Positions 1 through 9,140 of a DNA stretch of 64,000 nt are shown piece after piece. This DNA comes from Geothermobacter hydrogeniphilus. GTDB lineage: Bacteria > Desulfobacterota > Desulfuromonadia > Desulfuromonadales > Geothermobacteraceae. Positions within the stretch are counted from its first letter, which is position 1. Every line of letters begins with the position of its first letter. The position numbers and the translations under genes are program-made. The DNA is taken from contig NZ_NAAD01000013.1 of the NCBI RefSeq assembly GCF_002093115.1, forward strand, positions 62,001 to 126,000, read 5' to 3'. The notes beneath the pieces are model-generated. The model ran no database searches and had not been told where the DNA came from. It was given only the letters and a program-made list of their open reading frames with translations.

Positions 1-30
1 GGGCCTCCGGAAAGTTCCCCCTGTTTTAGC

Positions 31-465
31 TCAGCGGCGAGGCAATTGCAAATTCTTTACCCCCGCGGAGTCCTGCCGCCAGGGCGTCGGCGCCTCGCGC
101 ACCAGCGGCTCAGAAAACACATCCCCCGAGGCGCCGGCAAGCGGCGCGTCACGCCGGAAGAGCGGCAGACCATTGCGCGCCCCATCGCTGGTGGAAAGCA
201 GAGCCTCCTGAAGATCTTCCAGCAGTTGCTCGCGGTCGACACGGGCGAAAAAGTCCTTGAGGGCCAGAGGATCGAGATGCTGGTCGAGAAAGGTCACCTC
301 ACAGCGGCCGGCCGTGATCTCCACCAGCACTTCCCCTTCGTAGCTGCCGTCGCCGAGGATCCCCGAGATCAGCTCCCCGCCGGCCGCGGCCCGCGATTTC
401 TCCCGCTTCCAGATATCCAGGTAGAGGATCTGTCCCGTCTCTGTCACGCTGTTCAGCAAGACCAT
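31..465 (-). CDS. hypothetical protein, 144 aa
   Basis: I do not recognise the family. The ATG at 463-465 is preceded by a strong GGAGG (471-475) five bases upstream, and TGA is at 31-33, so the frame is well supported. The protein is soluble, with no signal peptide or membrane segment. Its first half looks like a beta-rich fold; residues 65-90 are acidic and probably helical, and the tail is proline- and arginine-rich. Nothing around it indicates a role: the next gene upstream is a WYL regulator beyond repeat A1, and the window edge lies 30 bases downstream. Confidence 0.75.
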   Translation of the reverse strand: MVLLNSVTETGQILYLDIWKREKSRAAAGGELISGILGDGSYEGEVLVEITAGRCEVTFLDQHLDPLALKDFFARVDREQLLEDLQEALLSTSDGARNGLPLFRRDAPLAGASGDVFSEPLVREAPTPWRQDSAGVKNLQLPRR

Positions 466-536
466 GTTGACCTCCTGTAAGGTAGCAAGTTGGCTTCTCT
501 TACAGGATATCCGGCCTTACGACAGAATAAGTCACA

Positions 537-705
537 CAATGTTGATGGCGTCGCAAAAACTCACCAGCAGCTGCGTTGCTGCGTTTGTCTCGCTGCTTCA
601 ACGTACGTAAGTACGCCTCATTGCTCGACAATCGCGCGCCTTGCTGCCGGCGCTTTTTGCTTAGCCAACACTCTTGATGCTTTTTGCAAAAGCATCAATG
701 TTGAT
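537..705. repeat. repeat family A, copy A1, with flanking direct repeat
   Basis: The element (547-695) starts GGCGTCGCAAAAACTCACC and ends with a hairpin-forming arm. It is closely related to A2 (25269-25367) and A3 (54579-54727). The 10-mer CAATGTTGAT occurs at 537-546 and again at 696-705, consistent with a target-site duplication. The WYL gene's stop (706-708) lies just outside the right-hand direct repeat. No protein is encoded, so this looks like a MITE-type non-autonomous element. Confidence 0.75.
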
Positions 706-1716
706 TCAGGAATATTTCTGCAGCGCGTACCGCAATCCGGCCGCGAAGCGGTCCCGCAACGGGGCGGGCTCCAGGACTTCGACGTGAGGAAGATAAGAAT
801 AAAGCCAGGCCAGCAATTCGGTTTCGCCGCTGACGGTCAGGCTCAGCTCAACGGCACCATCAGCCAGTTCACGAAGCTGCTGGCTCGGATGCCAGGTTCG
901 TTCCCGCACCAGGTGGGCGATCTCGCCGGAAAATCGCACCCGCGCGGTGAACTCCTCCCCCTCGTCGATCAGACCGAAAGACTGGCCGGTCAGATCCTCG
1001 GCCCGGTAGTCCTCGGGAACCTCGAAGCGTTCATCGAGCAGTTCCACATCCTCCACGCGGTCGACCAGGAACAGTCGCAACGCCCCGCGGTTGTGGGCAT
1101 AACCGCCGAGGTAGAGAGAATCCTTGTGAAACAGCAGGGTGTAAGGGTCAAACATGTACTCGACGGTGTCGCGGTGCGGAGGGGTGTAACGCAACCGACA
1201 GCGGTACTGATGAAGCAGCGCCCTGCGCAGCAGTTCAAGCTGCTTTTTTCTGCCGGCATAGTCACGGATGCCGAGGAACTTCGGCGCCGCGGCCGAAGCG
1301 ATGCGCTCCAGGTGAGCGACGCTGCGCGGCGGCAGTACCGAGCGGATGCGGCCGAAGATGGCGTCAAGGTCATCCTGAAAAGGGGTTCCCCGCAGAAAAC
1401 CGAGCTGCCCGCGGCAGAAGTAGAGGGTCATCAACTCTTCAAGAGAGAAAGCAACCGGCGGGATACGGGAAAAGCCGCTGACAAAACGGTGAACCGTACG
1501 GCCGTCGGCACCCGGTTCACTGACCAGCGGGTAGCCGGCGTCGCTGATCGCCTGCAGGTCACGATAAATGGTGCGCCGGGTGACACCGCACTCCTCGGCC
1601 AGTTCGTCGACGGTGGCACCATAGCGCGCCTCCAGGATGCGGATGACATCGTGCAGACGGGCGGCCTGGCTGTATTTCTTGGCCGGTTTTCCCCGGCGAC
1701 GCGTTTCACCGCTCAT
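706..1716 (-). CDS. WYL-domain helix-turn-helix transcriptional regulator
   Basis: A 336-residue DNA-binding regulator. The N-terminal winged HTH of the DeoR/HTH_11 type spans about residues 15-70 (YGATVDELAEECGVTRRTIY). A WYL-type effector-binding region follows at about 160-240, and a WCX-like C-terminal extension after that. The start at 1714-1716 is chosen because GGGGAGGG lies just upstream; the frame stays open further 5' but would run over the gene at 1745. WYL proteins usually sense nucleic acids or nucleotides. No defence genes are visible nearby, so its target is unknown. Confidence 0.85.
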   Translation of the reverse strand: MSGETRRRGKPAKKYSQAARLHDVIRILEARYGATVDELAEECGVTRRTIYRDLQAISDAGYPLVSEPGADGRTVHRFVSGFSRIPPVAFSLEELMTLYFCRGQLGFLRGTPFQDDLDAIFGRIRSVLPPRSVAHLERIASAAAPKFLGIRDYAGRKKQLELLRRALLHQYRCRLRYTPPHRDTVEYMFDPYTLLFHKDSLYLGGYAHNRGALRLFLVDRVEDVELLDERFEVPEDYRAEDLTGQSFGLIDEGEEFTARVRFSGEIAHLVRERTWHPSQQLRELADGAVELSLTVSGETELLAWLYSYLPHVEVLEPAPLRDRFAAGLRYALQKYS

Positions 1717-1744
1717 GATCCCTCCCCGGCATACAGGTTGAGCA

Positions 1745-2302
1745 CTAGCGCCGACCGGACTGAAGATGTTGGAAAAATCTCTGCATATGCTTTTCGATCC
1801 CGGCTTTGCGACGGTCGGCCCCGGGCTCGTCAGCCGACAGGGCGTAGGCGACCGAACGCAGCCGCAGCCGATGATCGTAGACCACCACCCGAAAAACCAG
1901 CGCCCCTTCGCCGATGCGGGAAAAGGTTGTGCCATAGACCACCTGGAAATGCCGCGGCCGGTCCCGCCAGTAGGCGGCGGTCATCCCCTGGATTTCAAAC
2001 TGGTGGGAACGCTGCGGCGTGTCCGGAATCCGCACCTGGCCGAAGTCCCCGAAGATGCCGCGCAGTTCCGCCAGGCCGGCGGCCAGCTGGTGCCGCTCAC
2101 GGGCAACCTGGTCGGCATCCCGACCCGGGTCGAGAAGATAATAACCGGCCACCAGGTCGAATCGGTCCTGCCGCAGCAGATTGATGCACTGGGCGGTAAA
2201 GGAACGGACCTGGAATTCACTGATCTGCTCCCCGGCCGCGACCGGTGTCACGGAAAGGAGCAGGAGCGACAGGCCGATGGTCAATCGGAGAAGAGGACGC
2301 AT
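1745..2302 (-). CDS. secreted hypothetical protein, 185 aa
   Basis: The N-terminus is a typical Sec signal peptide (MRPLLRLTIGLSLLLLSVTP, then VAA as a likely cleavage site near residue 23), so the product should be periplasmic. The mature part (about 160 residues) has no cysteine pairs or domain I can name with confidence. Its helix-then-sheet character, with FTAQCINLLRQDRF followed by VVYGTTFSR, loosely resembles DUF3887/NTF2-like folds. It ends 28 bp upstream of the WYL regulator, so the two may be co-transcribed. The ribosome-binding site is weak. Confidence 0.7.
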   Translation of the reverse strand: MRPLLRLTIGLSLLLLSVTPVAAGEQISEFQVRSFTAQCINLLRQDRFDLVAGYYLLDPGRDADQVARERHQLAAGLAELRGIFGDFGQVRIPDTPQRSHQFEIQGMTAAYWRDRPRHFQVVYGTTFSRIGEGALVFRVVVYDHRLRLRSVAYALSADEPGADRRKAGIEKHMQRFFQHLQSGRR

Positions 2303-2303
2303 G

Positions 2304-2346
2304 AAAACAAGATTAGCAGGTCAGGCACGAGATGCAGTACCTGACC
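2304..2346 (-). terminator. possible terminator after guaA
   Basis: On the minus strand GGTCAGG (2340-2346) can pair with CCTGACC (2319-2325) across a 14-base loop, followed by a moderately T-rich stretch. It lies between guaA and the secreted protein gene, almost touching the latter's start codon. The long loop and imperfect T-tract keep confidence low. Confidence 0.35.
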
Positions 2347-2379
2347 GCAATCTTCCGACCGACAACACAGAGATCGGTC

Positions 2380-3942
2380 CTACTCCCACTCAATCGTGGC
2401 CGGCGGTTTTGAAGAAATATCGTAGGCGACCCGGTTGACCCCCTTGACCTCGTTGATGATCCGGTTGGAGATGCGGGCCAGGTCTTCGTAGGGCATCGGG
2501 TACCAGCCGGCGGTCATGAAGTCCCTGGTTTCCACCGCGCGCAGTGCGACCACGTACTCGTAGGTACGTCCGTCCCCCATCACGCCGACGCTCTTGACCG
2601 GCAGGAAGACGGCGAAGGCCTGGCTGATCTTCTCGTAGTGGCCACTGCGGTAGAGTTCCTCGATGTAGATGGCATCGGCCTGGCGCAGGATGTCGGCGTA
2701 CTCCTTCTTCACCTCGCCGAGAATGCGCACCCCCAGCCCCGGTCCGGGGAAGGGGTGCCGCCAGACCATCTGGTGCGGCAGGCCGAGTTCCTCGCCGATC
2801 GCCCGTACCTCGTCCTTGAACAGCTCGCGCAGCGGTTCGAGCAGCTTGAGCTTCATGTAGTCGGGCAGGCCGCCGACATTGTGATGGCTCTTGATATTGT
2901 GTGCCTTGCCGGTTTTGGCGCCCGCCGATTCGATCACGTCGGGATAGATGGTCCCCTGCGCCAGCCAGTTGGCGTCGGTGATTTTCTTCGACTCCTCCTC
3001 GAAGATATCGACGAACAGGCCGCCGATGATCTTGCGCTTGGCTTCCGGGTCGGTCACCCCGGCGAGCTTGCCGAGAAAGCGCTCCTCGGCGTCGACTCGG
3101 ATCACCTTGACGCCGAGATTCTCGGCGAAGGTCGCCATCACCTGGTCCCCCTCACCGAGCCGCAGCAGGCCGTTGTCGACAAAGACACAGGTCAACTGGT
3201 CGCCGATGGCGCGATGGATCAGCGCCGCCGCCACCGACGAGTCGACCCCGCCGGAGAGACCGAGAATGACCTTGTCATCACCAACCTGGCCGCGGATGCG
3301 GCGGATCGCGTCCTCGATGATCTGCCCCGGGGTCCATTCACCGTGGCAGGCGCAGATCTTGCGGACGAAGGTGTCAATCAGCACCTCGCCGCGCGGGGTA
3401 TGGTTGACCTCGGGGTGAAACTGCACTCCGTAGAGGTTGCGGGCAACGTTCTGGATGGCACAGACCGGCGCGTTCTCGGTCGCGGCGATCACCTCGAAGC
3501 CGTCAGGCACCTTCTCCACGTGATCGCCGTGGCTCATCCATACCGGGCTTTTGCCTTCGACGAAAAAACTGTCGAACAACGGCCCCGGCGTTCCTTGCCG
3601 CCGCAGTTCGGCATGACCGTATTCACGCTTGCCGGACGGCACCACGACGCCGCCGAAATGGTGGCAGAGCAGCTGCATACCGTAGCAGATGCCGAGCACC
3701 GGCACGCCAAGCTCGAACAGTTCCTCGGCGACCGCCGGAGCACCCTCCTCATAAACCGACTTGGGTCCGCCGGAGAGAATGATGCCCTTCGGCGCGAAGG
3801 CCCTGATGTCGGCCAGTGACATGTCAAAGGGATGCAGTTCGCAGTAAACGTGGGCTTCGCGTACCCGGCGGGCGATCAGCTGGGTGTACTGGGAGCCGAA
3901 ATCGAGGATCAGAATCCGTTCCTGGTGAATATCCTGGGACAT
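2380..3942 (-). CDS. guaA: GMP synthase (glutamine-hydrolysing)
   Basis: Converts XMP to GMP with ATP and glutamine, the last step of guanine nucleotide synthesis in the cytosol. The 520-residue length is normal for the family. The N-terminal class I amidotransferase carries the nucleophile in GICYGMQ (Cys86) and the triad completion in FHPEV (His176, Glu178). The ATP pyrophosphatase domain has the PP-loop SGGVDSS at 230-236. The C-terminal dimerisation domain ends in the typical PPATIEWE. It follows guaB after 86 bp, forming the usual guaBA operon. Confidence 0.98.
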   Translation of the reverse strand: MSQDIHQERILILDFGSQYTQLIARRVREAHVYCELHPFDMSLADIRAFAPKGIILSGGPKSVYEEGAPAVAEELFELGVPVLGICYGMQLLCHHFGGVVVPSGKREYGHAELRRQGTPGPLFDSFFVEGKSPVWMSHGDHVEKVPDGFEVIAATENAPVCAIQNVARNLYGVQFHPEVNHTPRGEVLIDTFVRKICACHGEWTPGQIIEDAIRRIRGQVGDDKVILGLSGGVDSSVAAALIHRAIGDQLTCVFVDNGLLRLGEGDQVMATFAENLGVKVIRVDAEERFLGKLAGVTDPEAKRKIIGGLFVDIFEEESKKITDANWLAQGTIYPDVIESAGAKTGKAHNIKSHHNVGGLPDYMKLKLLEPLRELFKDEVRAIGEELGLPHQMVWRHPFPGPGLGVRILGEVKKEYADILRQADAIYIEELYRSGHYEKISQAFAVFLPVKSVGVMGDGRTYEYVVALRAVETRDFMTAGWYPMPYEDLARISNRIINEVKGVNRVAYDISSKPPATIEWE

Positions 3943-3985
3943 GGTATTTCCTGTGACCGGCCGGAATCGCGGCGGAGGGAAGAAA

Positions 3986-4022
3986 CACCCGCGGAACGAT
4001 CCTGCGATCGGCTCCGCGGGTG
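3986..4022 (-). promoter_or_regulatory. intergenic hairpin between guaB and guaA
   Basis: A perfect 10-bp inverted repeat, CACCCGCGGA at 3986-3995 against TCCGCGGGTG at 4013-4022, lies in the 86-bp guaB-guaA gap. On the minus strand it is followed by a mixed T/C stretch, so it could act as a partial terminator or an mRNA processing/stability element that sets the guaB:guaA ratio. Function is inferred only from position. Confidence 0.5.
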
Positions 4023-4028
4023 ATCAGG

Positions 4029-5584
<1,556 letters not shown>

Positions 5585-5621
5585 CCGGAAACGACGCAAA
5601 AAAGACTCCGCCGGGGAGCTG

Positions 5622-6692
5622 TCAGTCAGGGATAAAATCGCTCCGGGAACGCACCTTTCCGGCAACAGCGACCAGCAGGTCGAGCGCCTGTTCCAGGTCG
5701 TTCAGATCAAGGACTTCCGATGGCGTATGCAGGTAGCGGGTCGGCACCCGCAGCAGGGCGGTCGCCACCCCGTTGCGGGAGAGCTGGATGACATTGGCAT
5801 CGGTTCCGGTGCCGCGCGCCTCACCGATCACCTGCAGGGGGATCCCGGCCTCGGCGGCGGTGGCCCGCAGCAGCCCGAACAGGGCATGATTGATATTGGG
5901 CCCGCGCGAGAGCAGCGGTCCCTTCCCGAGGCGAACATCGCCGCTCTGCGCGGGACTGTGAGCCGGGGTATCGGTGCCATGACCGATTTCGACCGCGATT
6001 GCCACGTCCGGCGCGACCCCGAAGGCGCCGGGACCGGCTCCCCGCAGGCCGACCTCTTCCTGAACGGTGAACAGGGCGTGGATGTCGGCCGCCGGCCGCT
6101 TGCCCGCCGCCAGGCGACAGAAGGCCTCGGCCACCAGCCAGGCGCCCATCTTGTCATCCAGCGCCCGCGAAGTGATGCGCGTCCCCTGCAGCCGTTCGAG
6201 CCCGGCGGCGAACACCACCGGGTCACCGATCGCCACCAGCGCGCGGGCCTCTTCACCGTCGGCGCAACCGATATCGATAAACTGCTCGTCCAGCGGCACC
6301 ACCCGCTCGCGCTCCTTGGCCTTAAGCAGGTGAATCGGTTTCTTGCCGACCACCCCGCGCAGGGGACCATTGGTCGTCTGCACGCTGACCCGCTGGCCCG
6401 GCACCAGGTGGGCGTCAACCCCGCCGAGGGGAGCGAAAAAGAGAAATCCGCGGTCATCGATGTGCCGCACCAGGAAACCGATCTCGTCACAGTGCGCGGT
6501 CAGCATCAGCCGCGGACGATGCTCCCCTTCCCCTTCGAGCACCGCCACCAGGTTGCCGAGCATGTCGACCTCGACCCGGTCGGCGCATGCTGCAACCCGC
6601 TGCCGCAGCAGGGCCCGTGCCGGCGCCTCGTAACCGGAGGGACTGGGGGATTCAAGCAGCTGTCTGAGAAAGGCGAAAGACTCGTCGGTCAT
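5622..6692 (-). CDS. M42 family metallopeptidase
   Basis: A 356-residue cytosolic dinuclear-metal aminopeptidase of the M42 (glutamyl aminopeptidase/FrvX/TET) family. Landmarks in order are SPSGYE near the N-terminus, the first metal-ligand motif TAHCDEIG, the bridging aspartate in SRALDDKMG, the catalytic glutamates in TVQEEVGLRG, a further Asp ligand region, and the last histidine in YLHTPSEVL. The start at 6690-6692 matches where the family normally begins; an in-frame upstream codon would add 17 residues. It probably trims peptides. It is transcribed alone, flanked by the guaB promoter and repeat E1. Confidence 0.92.
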   Translation of the reverse strand: MTDESFAFLRQLLESPSPSGYEAPARALLRQRVAACADRVEVDMLGNLVAVLEGEGEHRPRLMLTAHCDEIGFLVRHIDDRGFLFFAPLGGVDAHLVPGQRVSVQTTNGPLRGVVGKKPIHLLKAKERERVVPLDEQFIDIGCADGEEARALVAIGDPVVFAAGLERLQGTRITSRALDDKMGAWLVAEAFCRLAAGKRPAADIHALFTVQEEVGLRGAGPGAFGVAPDVAIAVEIGHGTDTPAHSPAQSGDVRLGKGPLLSRGPNINHALFGLLRATAAEAGIPLQVIGEARGTGTDANVIQLSRNGVATALLRVPTRYLHTPSEVLDLNDLEQALDLLVAVAGKVRSRSDFIPD

Positions 6693-6748
6693 AGGGATAT
6701 CCGTCCTGGCTTCGTGTCGTTGGTCACTGCCGATGCGCAGCAAATATT

Positions 6749-6832
6749 TTTAACGGAGAGGCGCAGAGATGGAGAGTACGCAGAGACAAGAGTTTTCTCT
6801 CCGACTCTGCCTCTCTCCAGCTCTGCGTTAAA
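6749..6832. repeat. repeat family E, copy E1
   Basis: An 84-bp element bounded by inverted arms TTTAACGGAGAGGCGCAGAG and its approximate complement ending CTCTGCGTTAAA. A second copy (E2) lies at 11079-11193. The TAA stop of the PHP gene (6828-6830) lies inside the right arm. Confidence 0.75.
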
Positions 6833-7481
6833 CCTTTTCTACCCGCGCCACCAGCGCCGCCGAGTTGGCCAGCGCCTCGTCGACCCGGGCTTCGTCCAGT
6901 CCGGCGCCAAGCGCCACGCGGCGCATCAGTTCCGGGGAGAGAAGATCGCCGGGGGCGTGGGCATCGTTGTTGATCACCAGCTTCGCTCCAGTTTCCAGCG
7001 CCACACGGGCGACGTGCCCGTTGCACAGGGAGTGCCCCCGGCGGGTGGTCAGTTCGAGATGGATGCCGCGCTCAGCGGCCAGCCGGGCATCCTCAATGCT
7101 GATCAGGCCGGGGTGGGCGAGGATATCGATGTCGGCTTCCAACGCCGCGCGGTTGGTGCCCGCGGCAACTGGTTCAACGATGGTTTCACCGTGAACGATA
7201 ATGATCCTGGCGCCGAGTCCGCGCGCTTCATCAGCCGCGGCGGCGATCTGCTGCGGCGGCACATGGGTCAGTTCGATCCCGGACAGCACAGTCAGTCCCC
7301 AGGCGCTGCCGAGTTCCCCGGCGACGCGGGCGACGCGGGGAATGATCAGGTCGAGGTTGGAACGATCGCCATGATCGGTCATCGCCAGGGCCCGGTAACC
7401 GGCCACCGCCGCCCGGCGGGCGAGTTCAGCCGGAATCAGTTCACCGTCGCTGAAAACCGTGTGGGTGTGCAGATCAATCAT
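6828..7481 (-). CDS. PHP-domain phosphoesterase
   Basis: A 217-residue PHP-family metal-dependent hydrolase related to histidinol phosphatase and YcdX-type phosphoesterases. The metal-binding motif IDLHTHTVFSDGE opens the protein, followed by AMTDHGD, IHVG-equivalent IIIVHGET, DILAHPG, and INNDAHAPGD near the C-terminus, which together give the usual trinuclear metal site. The start at 7479-7481 follows GGAGAG; the open frame continues into repeat B1 and is not coding there. The substrate cannot be read from the sequence. Its stop codon is supplied by repeat E1. Confidence 0.9.
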   Translation of the reverse strand: MIDLHTHTVFSDGELIPAELARRAAVAGYRALAMTDHGDRSNLDLIIPRVARVAGELGSAWGLTVLSGIELTHVPPQQIAAAADEARGLGARIIIVHGETIVEPVAAGTNRAALEADIDILAHPGLISIEDARLAAERGIHLELTTRRGHSLCNGHVARVALETGAKLVINNDAHAPGDLLSPELMRRVALGAGLDEARVDEALANSAALVARVEKV

Positions 7482-7510
7482 TGTCTCTCCAGTTCTCCGC
7501 TCGTACGGAA

Positions 7511-7655
7511 CATCGCAAAATACGTCCCCCAGGCTGAGCAAAAATGTCCAGATGCAAGGCGTCCTCCGTACCCTCGCGGCATAAGGCGTACCAGAAGGTA
7601 CGTCGTTGACGCGGGGGCAGGACAACGCCGCAGATGGGCGTTTTTCCTCAGCCGG
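7511..7655. repeat. repeat family B, copy B1
   Basis: About 145 bp, sharing with B2 and B3 the core CAGGCTGAGCAAAAATGTCC, GGCGTACC(A/G)GAAGGTACGTCG and GATGGGCGTTTTTC. The right arm contains the TGA stop of the REC-PATAN gene (7648-7650), so the last residues Thr-Gly of that protein are written in repeat sequence. The left arm is degraded. Confidence 0.75.
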
Positions 7656-9138
7656 TTGACGACAGGGTCAGCTCCACCGGGCTGCGGAACGGCTCGGCAA
7701 AGGCGTGCAGCAACTGCCGCAACCCCTGACGGTCTCCGGGTTCCAACCGCAGAACCCCGGGCCGCGGAACGGCACCGGCCAGGGGGACAACCGGGGCATC
7801 GCTGTGATGACGGAAAAATTCTTCGGCCCGGGCGGTCCCGCTGCTGCCCCCGAGGGACAGAACCCCCAGCAGGCGCCGGCAGAAAGGCCGCCAGAGCGGG
7901 GTCTTTTCCGCGTCGGTCGGCAGACAGAAAAGCCGCACGGAAAAATTCTCGGAAATCTTCAGTCGGCCGACATCCCCCAACGGCAGTTGTCCCGGATGCC
8001 TCAGTAATTCTCCTTCCGGCTCGAATTCCCGAATGCCCTGCAGAGCATCGAGGACATAGTTCAGATCCGCCGGGCTGTTGGCCAGCACCACCAGTTTGGC
8101 CGAAGCCTCCTCCAACAGGATATCACCTTCTCCCAGGCTGTCCTTGATGGCGATGATCTCCTCGGAACTGAGCAGTTGCCGGTCGTCATCATCCTCGGCG
8201 GTACGGGGCGCGGCGCCTAGCAGTCCCTTATCAAGCAGCACCTGCAGAATCTGCAGCACTTCGAGATCCGGACGACTGCAATGGTCGAGAATATCACCGA
8301 CCCGATGATAATACTGCAGCAGCAGCAGAATTTCCTGGGTGGCGGGCCGCAGGCCACGCGGCAGATGGCCGTTCGGAACCTTGAGGACCAGCTTATCTTC
8401 GGGATGCGGCAGGGCATGCGCCTGAGCCGCCAGTTCATCCTGCTGCCGCAGGCCTTCCATGATCAGATGATCGGTCGGCGTGGTGATCCGGGCTTCTTCC
8501 CCGCTCACCCCCGGCCTGAAGTGAAAGGTTCCCTCAGTCCAGGCAAGCATACGGAAAAAAGCTTTTTCTCCCTGCAGCCGACCGAGCCGGGCATTGCAGA
8601 CCAGGCCGCCGAGCAGGGCGATACTCCCCTGTCGGTCGCCATGACGGAGGGTCAGCAGACCATCCTTGCGGTTGAGGCTGAAAATCTGCAGCAGGTCCAC
8701 CAGCGAGATCTGGTTCAGGTGGCCCTCGACCTCCTGTTCTTCACAACCGACCTGGCGGGTCTGTTCCAGCCGCCGGCAATAGGCCAGCAGGGCGCCGAGC
8801 AGCTGTTCCTGGTTGAAGGGACGGACGAAGAACTGGTCCCGGTGACGCTGAAAACCGTCCACCTCCTCCCCTTCCCGGCCGATAAAGACAAAGGCGATCC
8901 CCTCGGTGCGCGGGTTGGCGCGCAGAATCTGCGCCAGCCGCGAGGCCGGCAGCAACGCCAGGTCGGTCTCCAGGATCATCAATGCCGGGCCGGTGGTCAG
9001 CGCCATTTCCAGGGCACGGGCACCGTCCTCGCAATTGAGGATATCGAAGCCCTGCGCCCGCAACTGTCCGGCCAGAGTAAGCAGATCGTCCCGGCTGCTG
9101 ACGAGAATGATTTTGCGTGAATGGGACGGCATGGGCAT
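7648..9138 (-). CDS. REC-like / PATAN (DUF4388) signalling protein
   Basis: A 496-residue cytosolic protein. Residues about 8-125 align with a receiver domain, but the phosphoacceptor position holds Glu57 (LMILETDL) and the conserved Lys-Pro is Arg-Pro (FFVRPF). It is therefore probably a non-phosphorylatable or constitutively on-like receiver. Residues about 140-230 (LNQISLVDLLQIFSLNRKDG) are a PATAN/DUF4388 domain, common in delta-proteobacterial signalling. The C-terminal third has a pattern reminiscent of the GTPase-like region of MglA-associated proteins, without a recognisable P-loop. It follows the REC-GAF-GGDEF-like gene with a 2-bp gap. Confidence 0.85.
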   Translation of the reverse strand: MPMPSHSRKIILVSSRDDLLTLAGQLRAQGFDILNCEDGARALEMALTTGPALMILETDLALLPASRLAQILRANPRTEGIAFVFIGREGEEVDGFQRHRDQFFVRPFNQEQLLGALLAYCRRLEQTRQVGCEEQEVEGHLNQISLVDLLQIFSLNRKDGLLTLRHGDRQGSIALLGGLVCNARLGRLQGEKAFFRMLAWTEGTFHFRPGVSGEEARITTPTDHLIMEGLRQQDELAAQAHALPHPEDKLVLKVPNGHLPRGLRPATQEILLLLQYYHRVGDILDHCSRPDLEVLQILQVLLDKGLLGAAPRTAEDDDDRQLLSSEEIIAIKDSLGEGDILLEEASAKLVVLANSPADLNYVLDALQGIREFEPEGELLRHPGQLPLGDVGRLKISENFSVRLFCLPTDAEKTPLWRPFCRRLLGVLSLGGSSGTARAEEFFRHHSDAPVVPLAGAVPRPGVLRLEPGDRQGLRQLLHAFAEPFRSPVELTLSSTG

Positions 9139-9140
9139 CC

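Noticed and set aside
7482-7625. N-terminal extension of the PHP protein through repeat B1
   Set aside because: The extension is repeat sequence without homology, and the internal ATG has GGAGAG before the metal-binding motif that starts the family.
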